DNA of 34,079 nt from Lentilactobacillus farraginis DSM 18382 = JCM 14108 (GCF_000583655.1 NZ_BAKI01000029.1:1-34079); one strand, 5' to 3'; shown: positions 24,325 to 33,266, counted from the first letter of the stretch. Numbers and translations are program-made. Notes: generated by a model not told the origin, from the letters alone.

Positions 24325-24727
24325 TGTCGCTGTTCACCTCCTGATCATTAGACCGCAGATAGTATATACTGGCGTCTGACATGCCATAATAATTATCTTG
24401 ACCAACTACCTGTAGGTATTCCCACTGGGTATCATCAGTGCCGGTTTTAATACCAACAACCGTCCCAAATGGGACACTCTGTAGCGAATACCATTCGTGA
24501 CTACAGTTAATGCTCTTGCCATCGGCGGTCAGGATCACTTGGTTAGCATTGGCATTGGGACTAACTGGGACAATGGGTTCACTGATGTCATTATAGGGCT
24601 GTTTGCGGAAATCAGTTGGTAAAAATTCTCCGGTTAGTGTTATTCCGCCGTCTTTGTATGAGGTATTCCGATAAACTCTGATTGGAATCCCATAACGCTT
24701 AATCAAACTCTTTTTTATAAACTTCAA
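24257..24727 (-). CDS. Hypothetical head-tail connector protein
   Basis: A 156-residue protein in the connector block. The N-terminus is basic (MKFIKKSLIKRYGIPIRVYR), the centre is beta-rich (WEYLQVVGQDNYYGMSDASI), and the last 35 residues are Asp/Asn/Ser-rich and probably disordered. It is placed where PBSX-type phages have a small head-completion protein. It overlaps the upstream gene by 4 bases (ATGA), so translation is coupled. I cannot name the family with confidence. Confidence 0.5.
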   Translation of the reverse strand: MKFIKKSLIKRYGIPIRVYRNTSYKDGGITLTGEFLPTDFRKQPYNDISEPIVPVSPNANANQVILTADGKSINCSHEWYSLQSVPFGTVVGIKTGTDDTQWEYLQVVGQDNYYGMSDASIYYLRSNDQEVNSDNEANDKLGTNDGNHSTDSSFFD

Positions 24728-25272
24728 ATTTCCACCACCTTAAAATCAATTGAACTATGCAACGCACCAGTATCAACAAGTGGATCATCTTTACCCTTAT
24801 TCTCAATCGTTAATGGAGCATTATGAGGCAACGTCTTGAGCACAATTTCGTCCTTAATTCGTTGCTTTATTAATAAGCCCACTTCTTCATACAATTCTCG
24901 CGCAGTCATTCGACCGTTAAAAATAGCACTTAGGCCATCTTCAACGGTTTCTTGTATCTTAGACATCCCCATATCAATGCCGTCTCGCAAAAATGAACGT
25001 TCGGGTATCTTCACATGCTTGAGTCTACGAAACGTACCGTCTTTCATCGGAACGACAAGATAAGGACCGTTCTTGGGATATATTTCTGCGCCAAATTCAT
25101 TAACGGTGGCGATCATTTGTAGGAATGCTAGAGATTTATTCCCAACCGGCACCATGACCCCAACTTCCACTCGGTATCGATTGAGGGATCGCAGTTCCTC
25201 CTTAATCTTAGGGAAGTTATTGTCGTCAGAAAATAGCTCAGCCAAGTTTAACCCTCCATCCGCTGTACCCAT
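24724..25272 (-). CDS. Tail completion protein (gpG/HK97 gp10-like)
   Basis: 182 residues with the family pattern: RYRVEVGVMVPVGNKS, ATVNEFGAEI, VKIPERSFLRDGID, then a C-terminal DPLVDTGALHSSIDFKV. Proteins with this IPERSF...PLVDTG.L..SI layout (virion morphogenesis, Mu gpG) take part in head-tail joining. It lies between the adaptor gene (35-base overlap) and the 156-residue connector. Cytoplasmic until assembled. Confidence 0.65.
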   Translation of the reverse strand: MGTADGGLNLAELFSDDNNFPKIKEELRSLNRYRVEVGVMVPVGNKSLAFLQMIATVNEFGAEIYPKNGPYLVVPMKDGTFRRLKHVKIPERSFLRDGIDMGMSKIQETVEDGLSAIFNGRMTARELYEEVGLLIKQRIKDEIVLKTLPHNAPLTIENKGKDDPLVDTGALHSSIDFKVVEI

Positions 25273-25582
25273 ATCGGCTTAATAACTCATTCAGGAGCTT
25301 CTCCCATTGATTAACTGCGTTCCCATTGTATTCGGTATGCAAATCTTTAAGGTTATCTACTAGAATGCCCTTACCAAGGTCAGAATTAATCCAAATGAGC
25401 GACAATACCTTCATTTTCACCGCTTGTGTCCAAACAAAGCTGTCATTAATGGGAATATTTAACGGCTTAATCAGTCCATAAGCAATGTCAATCAAATCAT
25501 TAAGTGTATCATCACTTACATCAACGTCAGATAATCGTTTAACGCCCGCGATAATAGTACTTCGATTGAATGGAGAATCCAT
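25238..25582 (-). CDS. Head-tail adaptor (gp6-like)
   Basis: A 114-residue, mainly alpha-helical protein (LSDVDVSDDTLNDLIDIAYG, WTQAVKMKVLSLIWINSD) with the small multi-helix layout of phage head-tail connectors that bind below the portal. It is the first connector after the capsid and LysM-like genes. The start has GAAGGTGACA upstream. Assignment is by fold pattern and gene order. Confidence 0.55.
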   Translation of the reverse strand: MDSPFNRSTIIAGVKRLSDVDVSDDTLNDLIDIAYGLIKPLNIPINDSFVWTQAVKMKVLSLIWINSDLGKGILVDNLKDLHTEYNGNAVNQWEKLLNELLSRYGYSGWRVKLG

Positions 25583-25593
25583 ATTGTCACCTT

Positions 25594-25797
25594 CTACTTA
25601 GTAGCTTTCGAGATAAGAATATCTTTGCCGGGAGTCAAGTTCGATTGTGGATAAATACGGTTAATGATTGCTAATTTACGAGTAGTCGTGTTATTAGCAG
25701 TGGCAATTGCCCATAACTCATCGCCGTTTTGAACCGGATAATAAACATTCCCGTTTTTGGAATAGTTCTTGGATGTATCAATTTGATCAGGAAACAT
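25594..25797 (-). CDS. Small LysM-like protein next to the major capsid gene
   Basis: The 67-residue product is almost entirely one LysM-like motif (YYPVQNGDELWAIATANNTT, then RIYPQSNLTPGKDILI). LysM domains bind N-acetylglucosamine polymers such as peptidoglycan. It follows the end of the capsid gene's +1 extension by 13 bases with a strong AAAGGAGG site, so it is likely made in quantity. It may decorate the head or neck and bind cell wall, or may just share the fold. There is no signal peptide. Confidence 0.6.
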   Translation of the reverse strand: MFPDQIDTSKNYSKNGNVYYPVQNGDELWAIATANNTTTRKLAIINRIYPQSNLTPGKDILISKATK

Positions 25798-25810
25798 GTT
25801 GAATCCTCCT

Positions 25811-26917
25811 TTACTTCAAATCATAATGAACTGAATTGCTAGTTACGATAGCGTTACCCGTTGCCTGCGGCGAATCACTTACTCGCTAAAACATCGAGAA
25901 TAAAGACCTGTTTGGCCACCGTAATCGTTGGTACAAACTTCTCATCGACAATTGTCTTAACCGTTACTGGATCATCACTTGCCTTAGTCAACAGGGAAAC
26001 TCCTGTATCGAATAAGGCAACATTGCCCATACCGGCAGTACCGGACAAATCTTCTTCCGGCGTTTCAACAAAATTCATTTGGCCAATCGGTGTGTTCGCA
26101 CTTCCTGGAAGAAGAATAACCTTACCATCTGGAATGAATTTAGAGAACGTTCCATTATCGTTCCATCCCTTGTCATAAACAACTACTGAAAGGCCCAAGA
26201 CAGCAGAGAACCACTGAAGAACCATTGGTTCAGTAAGAATATTGCCTTGTGGGGACACAGAACCCGCAAAAATAGTATTATGGAGTGCCTCATTGTGCAT
26301 CAAAGTGAACATCGTAGTTGAGTTCATCAACGCACGGTTTAAAGATGTTCCTGATTTTTGTGATGCAGTATCCTTAACCGACCGAATATCATCGTAAGGA
26401 TTTGAGGCTGCATCAGTCCATGGCTTGGAGGCTGTGACACTTTGAAATGACTCATAACCGTAATCTGCTACTAGATTACCGATAGTCAATTTGCCGTTTA
26501 AGAGTGCTGAATAGCATAATACTCACGAGTAAAACGAGCCCGAATGAGCAAATTAGCTTGATCATCGTACAGCTTCTTAGTAATAGTCAAAACAAGATTC
26601 CGGTCATTTGAAGCCAAGGCATTGTTTAAATCCTTGAAATCATTTTCATTAAGATTCAACGAGTTTTTGAACTTATAGGTTGGCAGGGTGCCCGTAGAAA
26701 GTGAGCCACGTTCAACTGGCAAAGCTGGCGAATCTTCCTTCGTATAGTCCAATGGTGCTGGATAAATATCCTGACCATTAAGTAACTTAACGTTATCAGC
26801 TTTTTGTTTCGTAGGAGTAAATAGAGCTTCCATGAGATAAGGAGCTGTATACTGTGGATTACTGTTCCAGTATCCTTGTAAATAATTGGCTTGAAGTAAA
26901 TCAAATGGTGTTGGCAC
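25811..26917 (-). CDS. Major capsid protein (lambda gpE-like), one frame break, +1 extension
   Basis: The N-terminal half starts at GTG 26917 (AAGGAGATG upstream) and reads LQANYLQGYWNSNPQYTAPY. The second half reads LTIGNLVADYGYESFQSVTA and ends ILDVLASK at 25875. The frame breaks at about 26507 (CAGCAC should be CAGGCAC); repaired, the short form has 347 residues. The fold family is lambda E-like, as in other PBSX-type phages. After GCG-AGU-AAG-UGA the +1 frame adds 22 residues (SDSPQATGNAIVTSN, then SVHYDLK) to a TAA at 25811, giving a 368-residue long form that shares its tail with the sheath protein. It follows the decoration gene. Confidence 0.8.
25861..25886 (-). promoter_or_regulatory. 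+1 ribosomal frameshift site in the major capsid gene
   Basis: GCG-AGU-AAG-UGA is followed by UUCGCCGCAGGCAA, where GCC-GCA-GGC could form a small hairpin. It is the same 26-base block as in the sheath gene, differing only within the stop codon (UGA against UAA). GCG-AGU is also the core of the yeast Ty3 +1 site (GCG-AGU-U). Confidence 0.7.
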
Positions 26918-26931
26918 GATATAACATCTCC

Positions 26932-27321
26932 TTATCGATTAATTAATTTAACACCTGGCGTTTTGCCGGCAACTGCTTGTAAAGCTGCGACAACCGTACT
27001 ATCAAGTAGCTTTTGTCGCAGATAAACATTCTCAAACCAAACCGTTACATCGGCATCACCAGCAGTTACGTCTGTATCTGCAGCAATTACGCCTGCAAAC
27101 TCTTGACCATCGGCACCAGTAAATTCAGAAAGCTTAGTAGTACCTTTTGATTGATCAGCACTCAGCCAATCGGTAGTTGCACCAACTGGTGTTCCCTGTA
27201 GGACAACCTTTTTGCCACTAGAATCAGCGGTAACGGTTGAACTATCAATTGTCCCCGGTAAGCCAACAGTTAAGTCGGGTCTTACGCGAGGATCAGAATT
27301 AGCAAAATATTGTTGTGCCAT
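26932..27321 (-). CDS. Head decoration protein (gpD-like)
   Basis: A protein of about 129 residues between scaffold and major capsid genes, the usual place of a head decoration protein. It is beta-rich with few charged clusters and has a GQEFAGVIAADTDVTAG segment and C-terminal VYLRQKLLDSTVVAALQA, as in lambda gpD-like proteins of Gram-positive phages. ATG 27319-27321 is chosen because GAGGTGA lies 6 bases upstream. It stabilises the expanded capsid; the role is inferred from order and pattern. Confidence 0.65.
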   Translation of the reverse strand: MAQQYFANSDPRVRPDLTVGLPGTIDSSTVTADSSGKKVVLQGTPVGATTDWLSADQSKGTTKLSEFTGADGQEFAGVIAADTDVTAGDADVTVWFENVYLRQKLLDSTVVAALQAVAGKTPGVKLINR

Positions 27322-27338
27322 CTTTTTCACCTCATTTA

Positions 27339-28163
27339 TTATTTTTGATCAAAGAACTTACCCTTAAACCGGTTAGGGTCTCCGAGAGTGTTCTTAGCAA
27401 CAATTTCTCCGAAACTCGGAGCTTCGGTAGTTTGTTGTTGATTGCCTTTGGGAATATTGTGATTCTTAAACATGTCCTGCTTTGTCTTTTTAATGACGCG
27501 ATTAAGTAAATCCTTGAAGTTGTCAACATTGTGTTTAGTTGCTTCTGGATCGTCTCTAATGAGTGTCTCAACATCGTCTTTGGTAAACTGATACCCGGTG
27601 TCTTTGAGCTGGTTAAACACCTCACTGCGCATGTCTGATCGATTTTTTTCAGCTTTAAGTTGTTCATTCTCTTTAAGAATTTCATTGATCTTCTCTTGCC
27701 GCTTCTCGTCATCAGTCATCTGAGCATACTTTTCAGCACTACTTTTGCCAGCCTTTTTCCCTTCTTCAATACCCTTTTTATGGGCACGGAACTCACGGTC
27801 TTTCAGCAGCTTGTCAACTTCAGCTTGCGTAAATGTTTTGCCATCATCGGTGTCATTATTTTTAGCATCAGTGTTTGTTGGTTCCCCATCGTTAGCATTC
27901 TGTTTAGCTGGATTACTATTACTGTTGGTATTTTGGTTGCTCTGATTTTGATTGCTATTTTGGGTAACTGTATCAACAAGACTTTTGATAAAATCGTTGG
28001 CTGATTGGTCATTTTGACTAACAGGATTCGTAGCAGAATTATTATTGGTGCTTTGGCCACCTTCACCATTGCTCCCACCTTGTGCACCAGGTTGGGATTG
28101 GCTACCTGCTTGGCCAGCATCGGCAAAATACTGCAAGTCCATGTTTAACTTATCTGATTCCAT
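27339..28163 (-). CDS. Scaffold protein (DUF4355/GP20-like)
   Basis: 274 residues. The start MESDKLNMDLQYFADAG contains the LQYFA signature seen at the N-terminus of many Firmicutes scaffold proteins. A Gly/Ser/Gln/Asn-rich disordered stretch (about 15-100) follows, then a long charged coiled coil (about 105-190; FTQAEVDKLLKDREFRAHKK). It directs capsid assembly and then leaves the procapsid. The ribosome site is GGAGGCAAC. A terminator hairpin precedes it at 28235-28265. Confidence 0.8.
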   Translation of the reverse strand: MESDKLNMDLQYFADAGQAGSQSQPGAQGGSNGEGGQSTNNNSATNPVSQNDQSANDFIKSLVDTVTQNSNQNQSNQNTNSNSNPAKQNANDGEPTNTDAKNNDTDDGKTFTQAEVDKLLKDREFRAHKKGIEEGKKAGKSSAEKYAQMTDDEKRQEKINEILKENEQLKAEKNRSDMRSEVFNQLKDTGYQFTKDDVETLIRDDPEATKHNVDNFKDLLNRVIKKTKQDMFKNHNIPKGNQQQTTEAPSFGEIVAKNTLGDPNRFKGKFFDQK

Positions 28164-28234
28164 GTGTTGCCTCCGTTTATAGCCTGTCGGCTGTTAATTC
28201 CTTGCGCAGTTTAATGTCTTAAGCATGTTTGGGA

Positions 28235-28265
28235 CAATAAAAAAAGCAATGAGGTTTACTCACTG
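28235..28265 (-). terminator. Intrinsic terminator between minor head and scaffold genes
   Basis: On the minus strand, AGCAGUGAG/CUCAUUGCU (9 bp, one G-U) with loop UAAAC is followed by UUUUUUUAUU. The UAA in the loop is the stop codon of the minor head gene. It probably allows partial read-through, since no clear promoter follows. Confidence 0.7.
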
Positions 28266-29287
28266 CTATCACTTGTTTGATTATTCTTTGAATTACTAGC
28301 TACTACAGCTGTTCCAATTATGCCAGCTAACGGTGCCAGCGAAACATGTGCCTTTTTAGTACAGCGACAATATGGATGTGAATCATCAGGAATGCTCGGG
28401 GAACTGCTGTCATTAACGGCATAAGGGCCGCCTTCAGCTATGTCTTCACATTTAGCACACGCACCTGGCTGAGTTACCCAATCAAAATAAGCAATTCCTT
28501 GCGACTTAAACATCTGTGTGGTAGCCCGATCAAGTACTCTCGCCCGTTCGGTAACAATCATGCGCTTAATATAGGCATCGTTAGTTTCAAACATCCCAGT
28601 TACTGTTTGTGGCTTAGCCGTACGAATACTCGGAAATAACTGATTGACATCTGCTTGCTTTAATCCGGTTCGCAATGATTTAGCTACCAATGCCTGGACA
28701 TTGTTAACGAGATTATCATTGTATAGCCAAATGTCATCGCTCCATTGGCTGCCATCAACAGTTTTGCTAATGATCTGATCAGAGTTACGTAAGACTTCTC
28801 GTTTAGTAATCTTGGCTGCCTTAACAGTGTCGGCACCAGCTTTCTTAGCCAACCGATTGTTGTTAAATTGACGACTAACATCCCGCTTAAAATCACTGTG
28901 TAACGTTTGATTAAGCAATTTAATGGTGGCAATTGTAGCTCCGGCAATACTGAAACCGATCAAAGAATTTAAAGTATGATACCGATCAATTGGCGCATTC
29001 CTGACATATTCCTTAGATCGATTCTGGGACTGGGTATCATCATTTATTCGTGCTTTGACCTGAAAATGAAGCAGGCGACGTCTATCAATAGTCGAATCAC
29101 GTTTCAAAAGTTCAACATATCTTAATAAGCCATTGACGCCATATTCAGCAATAAAGAAATTAAGATGATCTTCAATCTCTTGCAATGCAATTTGATAAAA
29201 GTCGTGGCTTTTACCATAAACTTGTTCATCACTTTTAAGCAACTTGGCGATATATTTTTTCTCTTGAGTTTTACTAATCGGTTTCAT
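28256..29287 (-). CDS. Minor head protein (Mu gpF-like)
   Basis: 343 residues. The C-terminal Mu-F domain (about residues 235-320) shows RMIVTERARVLDRATTQMFK and the Cys/His cluster GACAKCEDIAEG with SHPYCRC, probably a metal site. The N-terminal half is helical with many Lys, Arg and Gln. It enters the head near the portal during assembly. It starts at the portal stop (ATG overlapping TAA) and its own stop lies in the loop of a terminator. Confidence 0.8.
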   Translation of the reverse strand: MKPISKTQEKKYIAKLLKSDEQVYGKSHDFYQIALQEIEDHLNFFIAEYGVNGLLRYVELLKRDSTIDRRRLLHFQVKARINDDTQSQNRSKEYVRNAPIDRYHTLNSLIGFSIAGATIATIKLLNQTLHSDFKRDVSRQFNNNRLAKKAGADTVKAAKITKREVLRNSDQIISKTVDGSQWSDDIWLYNDNLVNNVQALVAKSLRTGLKQADVNQLFPSIRTAKPQTVTGMFETNDAYIKRMIVTERARVLDRATTQMFKSQGIAYFDWVTQPGACAKCEDIAEGGPYAVNDSSSPSIPDDSHPYCRCTKKAHVSLAPLAGIIGTAVVASNSKNNQTSDSSE

Positions 29288-30890
29288 TAATCATCACCTT
29301 TAGGCTGTGTCGTGTTGTTTTGATTGTTTTCAATATCAACATATGGATCTAACCCCCGCTTCTTTGCTTGTTGGGCTTCTTTATTCTGTTCGGCTGAGAT
29401 TTTTTGCATTTCTTTTTTAGCATCGGGAACATTCGAAAGTGAAGCAATTGCCGTTTCTCGTGAAGTGGTTGATTGCAACTCGTTAGCTGTCTGTGCTTCG
29501 GCTAATAAATTATGTGGAATGGTAAAGTTAAATGTATACTCCAAGTTATCAACATCGTCAACATTGATTCCCTGGCTTGTAAAGCACACGCCCAAATCTG
29601 AGTTAGTGCCTTTTTCATCTTGGTTTCTTTGTTCAGCGCTTTAATTTTCATTGAGTGAATTTTAAAGTCCAGGGCTTGGGCAGCTGATGTACTAAAATCG
29701 ATATTGTCTAAATTGGGAATCTGTGCAACCTGATAAATAAAATCAGTGTCATGTTGAATCTGATTTTCCTGTAGTTGGTCGCCAGAAGGTTTCTCCATAA
29801 ACTCAGCATCCGGCGTTGGTAAAGCTTTAGACTCATCAGAATCAGCCCAGGCTTTATCCAAATAGAGGTTAAGAACTCTTGATTGCTTAATTTCTTTAAG
29901 CTGATCATCATCAAGTTCAGAATTAATCACTTTCAAGATACTAGCCGCAAATGAGTCGGAATTGTTAGATTTAGCGCTAACAGCACTATCTAAATCATCA
30001 ACCAAGCTGATTACATCATCAAACACACCAATTCGTTCTTCGTTATCCATGATTTCGGCCATTGGTAACTGACTAAATGGGTGCCCTAATTGGTCATCAA
30101 CTCCCGTATCTGGATCAGGATTTTCATCAAAAGTTAGTGAGTCGTTAGTGGTAGCCGAATTGCTAAAGGGCACTGTGTCATTGACTTCAATTAGTTGTCC
30201 GTGTAAAGACTCATTGCCTTTGTCATCCGGATAATAACTATAGGTAACACCAAACAACGGTTTATTCCGAATTGTGTTGTCATAAACCATAAATGTGTTT
30301 AGTGGATCTAAGAAAGTGATATAGGGATAGGCATTCTTGTCAGTATAAAGGTAAAGATAAGCGCGTCCGTAAACGCTTGACCATTTAGAAGCTTCAGTGA
30401 ATACATCATCCAGAACCTGATGCTTAGTCATATCCTGAATAAGATTGTTGACTTTGTTGCCTTCCGTCGTTTCTTCTTCTGACGGGTCTTGATAAGCAAT
30501 ATCAATTGGCGTTCCAATAAAATAACCGTTGAATGAGTCAACTAGCTTTTTAGGCATATTAACAATTCGACGGTTGTCCGGGTCACCATGCGGGGTTGGT
30601 TTGCGATTAAGAATGTTGATATGCCGACCTTTATAATATTGACGTTTCATAACGTAGGTTGGCATCAACTGCGTTCGATGCAGATTAATCATGTTAAATA
30701 AATCATTGGGATTGTCTTTTATTTTTTGACTAGCAGAATAATGAAAGACATCGTTATCATCCAGATAAGTACTACCAGACAAATTAACGGTGTTATTGTT
30801 TGTCCATCCCAATTTTGAGGCATCTCGCCCGGAAATAAACGTATCTTGAATATTAGGATATTCTTTTTGTAAAATTTCACTAACTTTCAT
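29287..30890 (-). CDS. Portal protein (SPP1 gp6-like), frame broken by one base
   Basis: The reconstructed portal has 534 residues. It forms the dodecameric DNA channel at the capsid vertex and docks the terminase. Recognisable blocks are MPTYVMKRQYYKGRH, NMPKKLVDSFNGYFIGTPI, VYGRAYLYLYTDKNAYPYIT and QALDFKIHSMKIKALNKET. The frame breaks at about 29568; adding an A (GAATCAATG to GAAATCAATG) joins QARE to INVDDVDNLEYTF and the C-terminal helical tail. Unrepaired, it ends early with an unrelated tail. It follows the large terminase by 3 bases. Confidence 0.85.
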
Positions 30891-30893
30891 TCA

Positions 30894-32255
30894 TTAAATA
30901 CCTCGCTTAAACAATTTAACTTTGGCATTGATGTGCGGATCAATCTTCAATCCTAACTTACGAGCATTATCAATCGCAAAATATTTGAAAGCATCAACGG
31001 TATGATCGTTTTCCTTAACCACTTTAGGATTATCACTGTGGACGGTCTTTTCATCCCATTGGTATTGCTCATGTTGTTTAATAAATATCTGGTTTTCTGG
31101 TGTGTCAAGATAGTACACACGTCCTTGTGCCAATAATGATGATACATAATCGATCATGGTTGCTTCATCGCTCTTGGCAACACCGTGCCAAACTTCGTTA
31201 TATTCCTTAACAAATTCATTTCGTAAAGCTCCTTCAGCTGAGTCAATCGTGCGTCGATCAACTCGAACTTGATAATCTATTGATTCTTCAAAAGCTTTAA
31301 TCTCTGATACTAAATCACTAGGTGCCTTCTTACGCGACTGATGTTCCGGACTGTAATAGTAAGTGTGCAGCAAAACAACTTTTCCCTGCGCCGTCAAACC
31401 AATTGCTAAACAGGTCGTTGCTGAATTAATATGACCGGCATCGATTGAGTAGTACAGGTTAATCAATGGATCATCAGAAAATAAGTCGGTTAAAGGATGA
31501 AACAGCTGCATATTGTAAACGTTAGTCCCTAAGCCAATAACCTTTCCCAGATATAACCAATTGTAATAATCCGGATCATTCTTTTTATACGTTTCAATCA
31601 AAGCTAGTTGTTCGTCATTCGTAATGCCTAATTTATCATCGAGATACGTAGAGGTATCGATATAACATTGTGGATTCTGTTCCTGTAGTGCAATCCATTC
31701 ATTAATCCAATCATATGGATTGCGTGGCGGATTATAGCTATAAAACACCTTCACGTCGTTAACCCAGGGCGACTTTTGCCGAATGAAAGTCGGGTTGGTT
31801 TGATCGAAAACTTCAGCACTCTTAAAGTTGCCCGCCTCTTCGTACCAAAGAGCAATCACATTTTGAATGGTATTTGATTTCAACTTTTCAGGCTTATCAC
31901 CACCATAAAAATAGAACGCACTGCCCGAGGAAATATGGGTAATGCGCATTGGTGAAACCGAATATTTAAATTCATCTGTCATATGAAGCATGTCAATTGC
32001 CCAACAAATTTGACCGTATACAGAGTCACGCAGATTAACCGTATTTTCCCGAATGCAGACAACGTTCACTTTATGGCCTAGTTGAGCCTGCTTCTTCAGC
32101 ATAGTCAACAGCTTCAGACTAATAGTCGATGATTTAAAAGAGCCCCGGCCACCCTTAGCAATGATGTAAGAGCACTTTGTCTGCCACAGCTTCTTAAAAT
32201 GTGGATTAACAATCTGAGATATTTTAATTACTCGCTTAGCCTTCGTTATCATCAT
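30894..32255 (-). CDS. Terminase large subunit (PBSX/Terminase_3 family)
   Basis: The DNA-packaging motor. The N-terminal ATPase has Walker A AKGGRGSFKSST (about residue 35; Phe where Gly is usual) and Walker B VIALWYEEAG. The C-terminal nuclease has acidic residues in YYSIDAGHINSAT, RRTIDSAEGALRNEF and NDHTVDAFKY. About 453 residues, the usual length. Start chosen: ATG 32253-32255 (or 32250-32252), because GGGAGGTG lies just upstream; the longer frame from 32276 would place that site inside the gene. It overlaps the small subunit gene. Confidence 0.92.
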   Translation of the reverse strand: MMITKAKRVIKISQIVNPHFKKLWQTKCSYIIAKGGRGSFKSSTISLKLLTMLKKQAQLGHKVNVVCIRENTVNLRDSVYGQICWAIDMLHMTDEFKYSVSPMRITHISSGSAFYFYGGDKPEKLKSNTIQNVIALWYEEAGNFKSAEVFDQTNPTFIRQKSPWVNDVKVFYSYNPPRNPYDWINEWIALQEQNPQCYIDTSTYLDDKLGITNDEQLALIETYKKNDPDYYNWLYLGKVIGLGTNVYNMQLFHPLTDLFSDDPLINLYYSIDAGHINSATTCLAIGLTAQGKVVLLHTYYYSPEHQSRKKAPSDLVSEIKAFEESIDYQVRVDRRTIDSAEGALRNEFVKEYNEVWHGVAKSDEATMIDYVSSLLAQGRVYYLDTPENQIFIKQHEQYQWDEKTVHSDNPKVVKENDHTVDAFKYFAIDNARKLGLKIDPHINAKVKLFKRGI

Positions 32256-32745
32256 TAACACCTCCCAAATCGTCAACTACCAGCGTACCGTCTTCATGAT
32301 GTTCAACTTTTTTAATTTCTTTCGCTTTCGTTTCAGCAATTTCAGCATCGGCAACAGCCCGTCGAACTTGTGCTTTGAGTAACTCATCGCTATCCGGATA
32401 ACGCTTTAGGATTTCCTTAGCCGCGGCAATTCGCGTTTTTAAATCCGCTTCTTTTTCAATGGTGTCTACATCAAACTGTGTGGACACGACAACCGTTTCT
32501 TTTTCTTCCCCTCTTGCTATCCGAGTAAGTAGTTGCAACGCCTCCTGGGCGTCCATAATCTTATGTGATTCAATCTCAGCCATGAGTTGATTGATGTATG
32601 TTTTTATATGGGGTTTTTTAAGGTTTTCTGACCCCGTTTCCGCCGCAGTCTTTTTTGAATAGCCTGCATTAAGCGCCGCTTTAGTAGCATTGCCAAGCTT
32701 TACATACTCTTCAGCAAAAGCCTTTTGTTTAGGCCGCAATTTCAT
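32236..32745 (-). CDS. Terminase small subunit
   Basis: About 170 residues. The N-terminal helix-turn-helix (LRPKQKAFAEEYVKLGNATK, then ALNAGYSKKTAAETGS) binds the packaging site, as in the Terminase_2 family. A coiled central oligomerisation region and a charged C-terminus follow. The ATG at 32743-32745 is preceded by a GTG in frame, and both overlap an ATGTGA start-stop element whose spacing to GGAGG is better. The last bases overlap the large-subunit start. Confidence 0.88.
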   Translation of the reverse strand: MKLRPKQKAFAEEYVKLGNATKAALNAGYSKKTAAETGSENLKKPHIKTYINQLMAEIESHKIMDAQEALQLLTRIARGEEKETVVVSTQFDVDTIEKEADLKTRIAAAKEILKRYPDSDELLKAQVRRAVADAEIAETKAKEIKKVEHHEDGTLVVDDLGGVNDDNEG

Positions 32746-32785
32746 CACATATCACCACACCTCCGGATTAATTAATTTAGCTAAG

Positions 32786-32917
32786 CTATTTATTAAACGA
32801 TTTGCAAAAGCCGATTCCTAAATAAAGTGATTCAAAAAATATCCAAATCGGATTGTAACCTTGCATATATGATTGAGATTTATAGATAAACCACAAATAC
32901 CTTTTAATAGTTTTCAT
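32786..32917 (-). CDS. 43-aa hydrophobic/aromatic small phage protein
   Basis: A short frame in the gap between the terminase small subunit and the next upstream gene. The product starts MKTIKRYLWFIYKSQSYMQG and is rich in Tyr, Phe and Ile, with a basic N-terminus; it may associate with the membrane. The leader shares 14 bases (GGTGTGGTGATATG) with that of the terminase small subunit. I do not recognise it. Confidence 0.45.
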   Translation of the reverse strand: MKTIKRYLWFIYKSQSYMQGYNPIWIFFESLYLGIGFCKSFNK

Positions 32918-32959
32918 ATCACCACACCCTTGCATTCTATGAATTAAAGGTCAACACAA

Positions 32960-33265
32960 TTATTCACCACGGTATGGCGGTGTGATATTGCTACCAAAGG
33001 TCTCTGTTAGCGCGAAGAAGTATCGATAATCTTCATTGACATTGTCATATTGACTAATTGTATCTAGTGACTTGGCCATAATCTCAGCAGCCTGCTGAAT
33101 TCCTTTGTCAATCGTGCCGTTATCTAGCTTCTTTTGAACAGCACTTGTGTCCAGTACGGCATCTCTCAATGCCTTATTTATCTCCGTACTAAATTCGTCT
33201 TGAATCATGCTGACGATTGCCGATTTATTAAACCTTTGATCACCTGAATTGAACATTTTTGTCAT
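32960..33265 (-). CDS. Hypothetical phage protein (101 aa)
   Basis: The start is set at ATG 33263-33265, preceded by GGGAGGAATTAAA; the longer frame to 33310 has no ribosome site. The product (MTKMFNSGDQRFNKSAIVSM) is helical and moderately acidic, and ends TETFGSNITPPYRGE. No motif is recognised. It lies directly after the dUTPase gene. Confidence 0.6.
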   Translation of the reverse strand: MTKMFNSGDQRFNKSAIVSMIQDEFSTEINKALRDAVLDTSAVQKKLDNGTIDKGIQQAAEIMAKSLDTISQYDNVNEDYRYFFALTETFGSNITPPYRGE

Positions 33266-33266
33266 T

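Noticed and set aside
25875..26917. The mid-gene capsid frame break at about 26507 as programmed frameshifting
   Set aside because: No slippery site or alternative product is seen. It belongs to the set of single-base losses, unlike the +1 site at the gene end.
28164..28237. Promoter ahead of the scaffold gene
   Set aside because: A TTGTCC/TTAAAC pair is 17 bases apart, but the -10 match is only 3 of 6; too weak to call.
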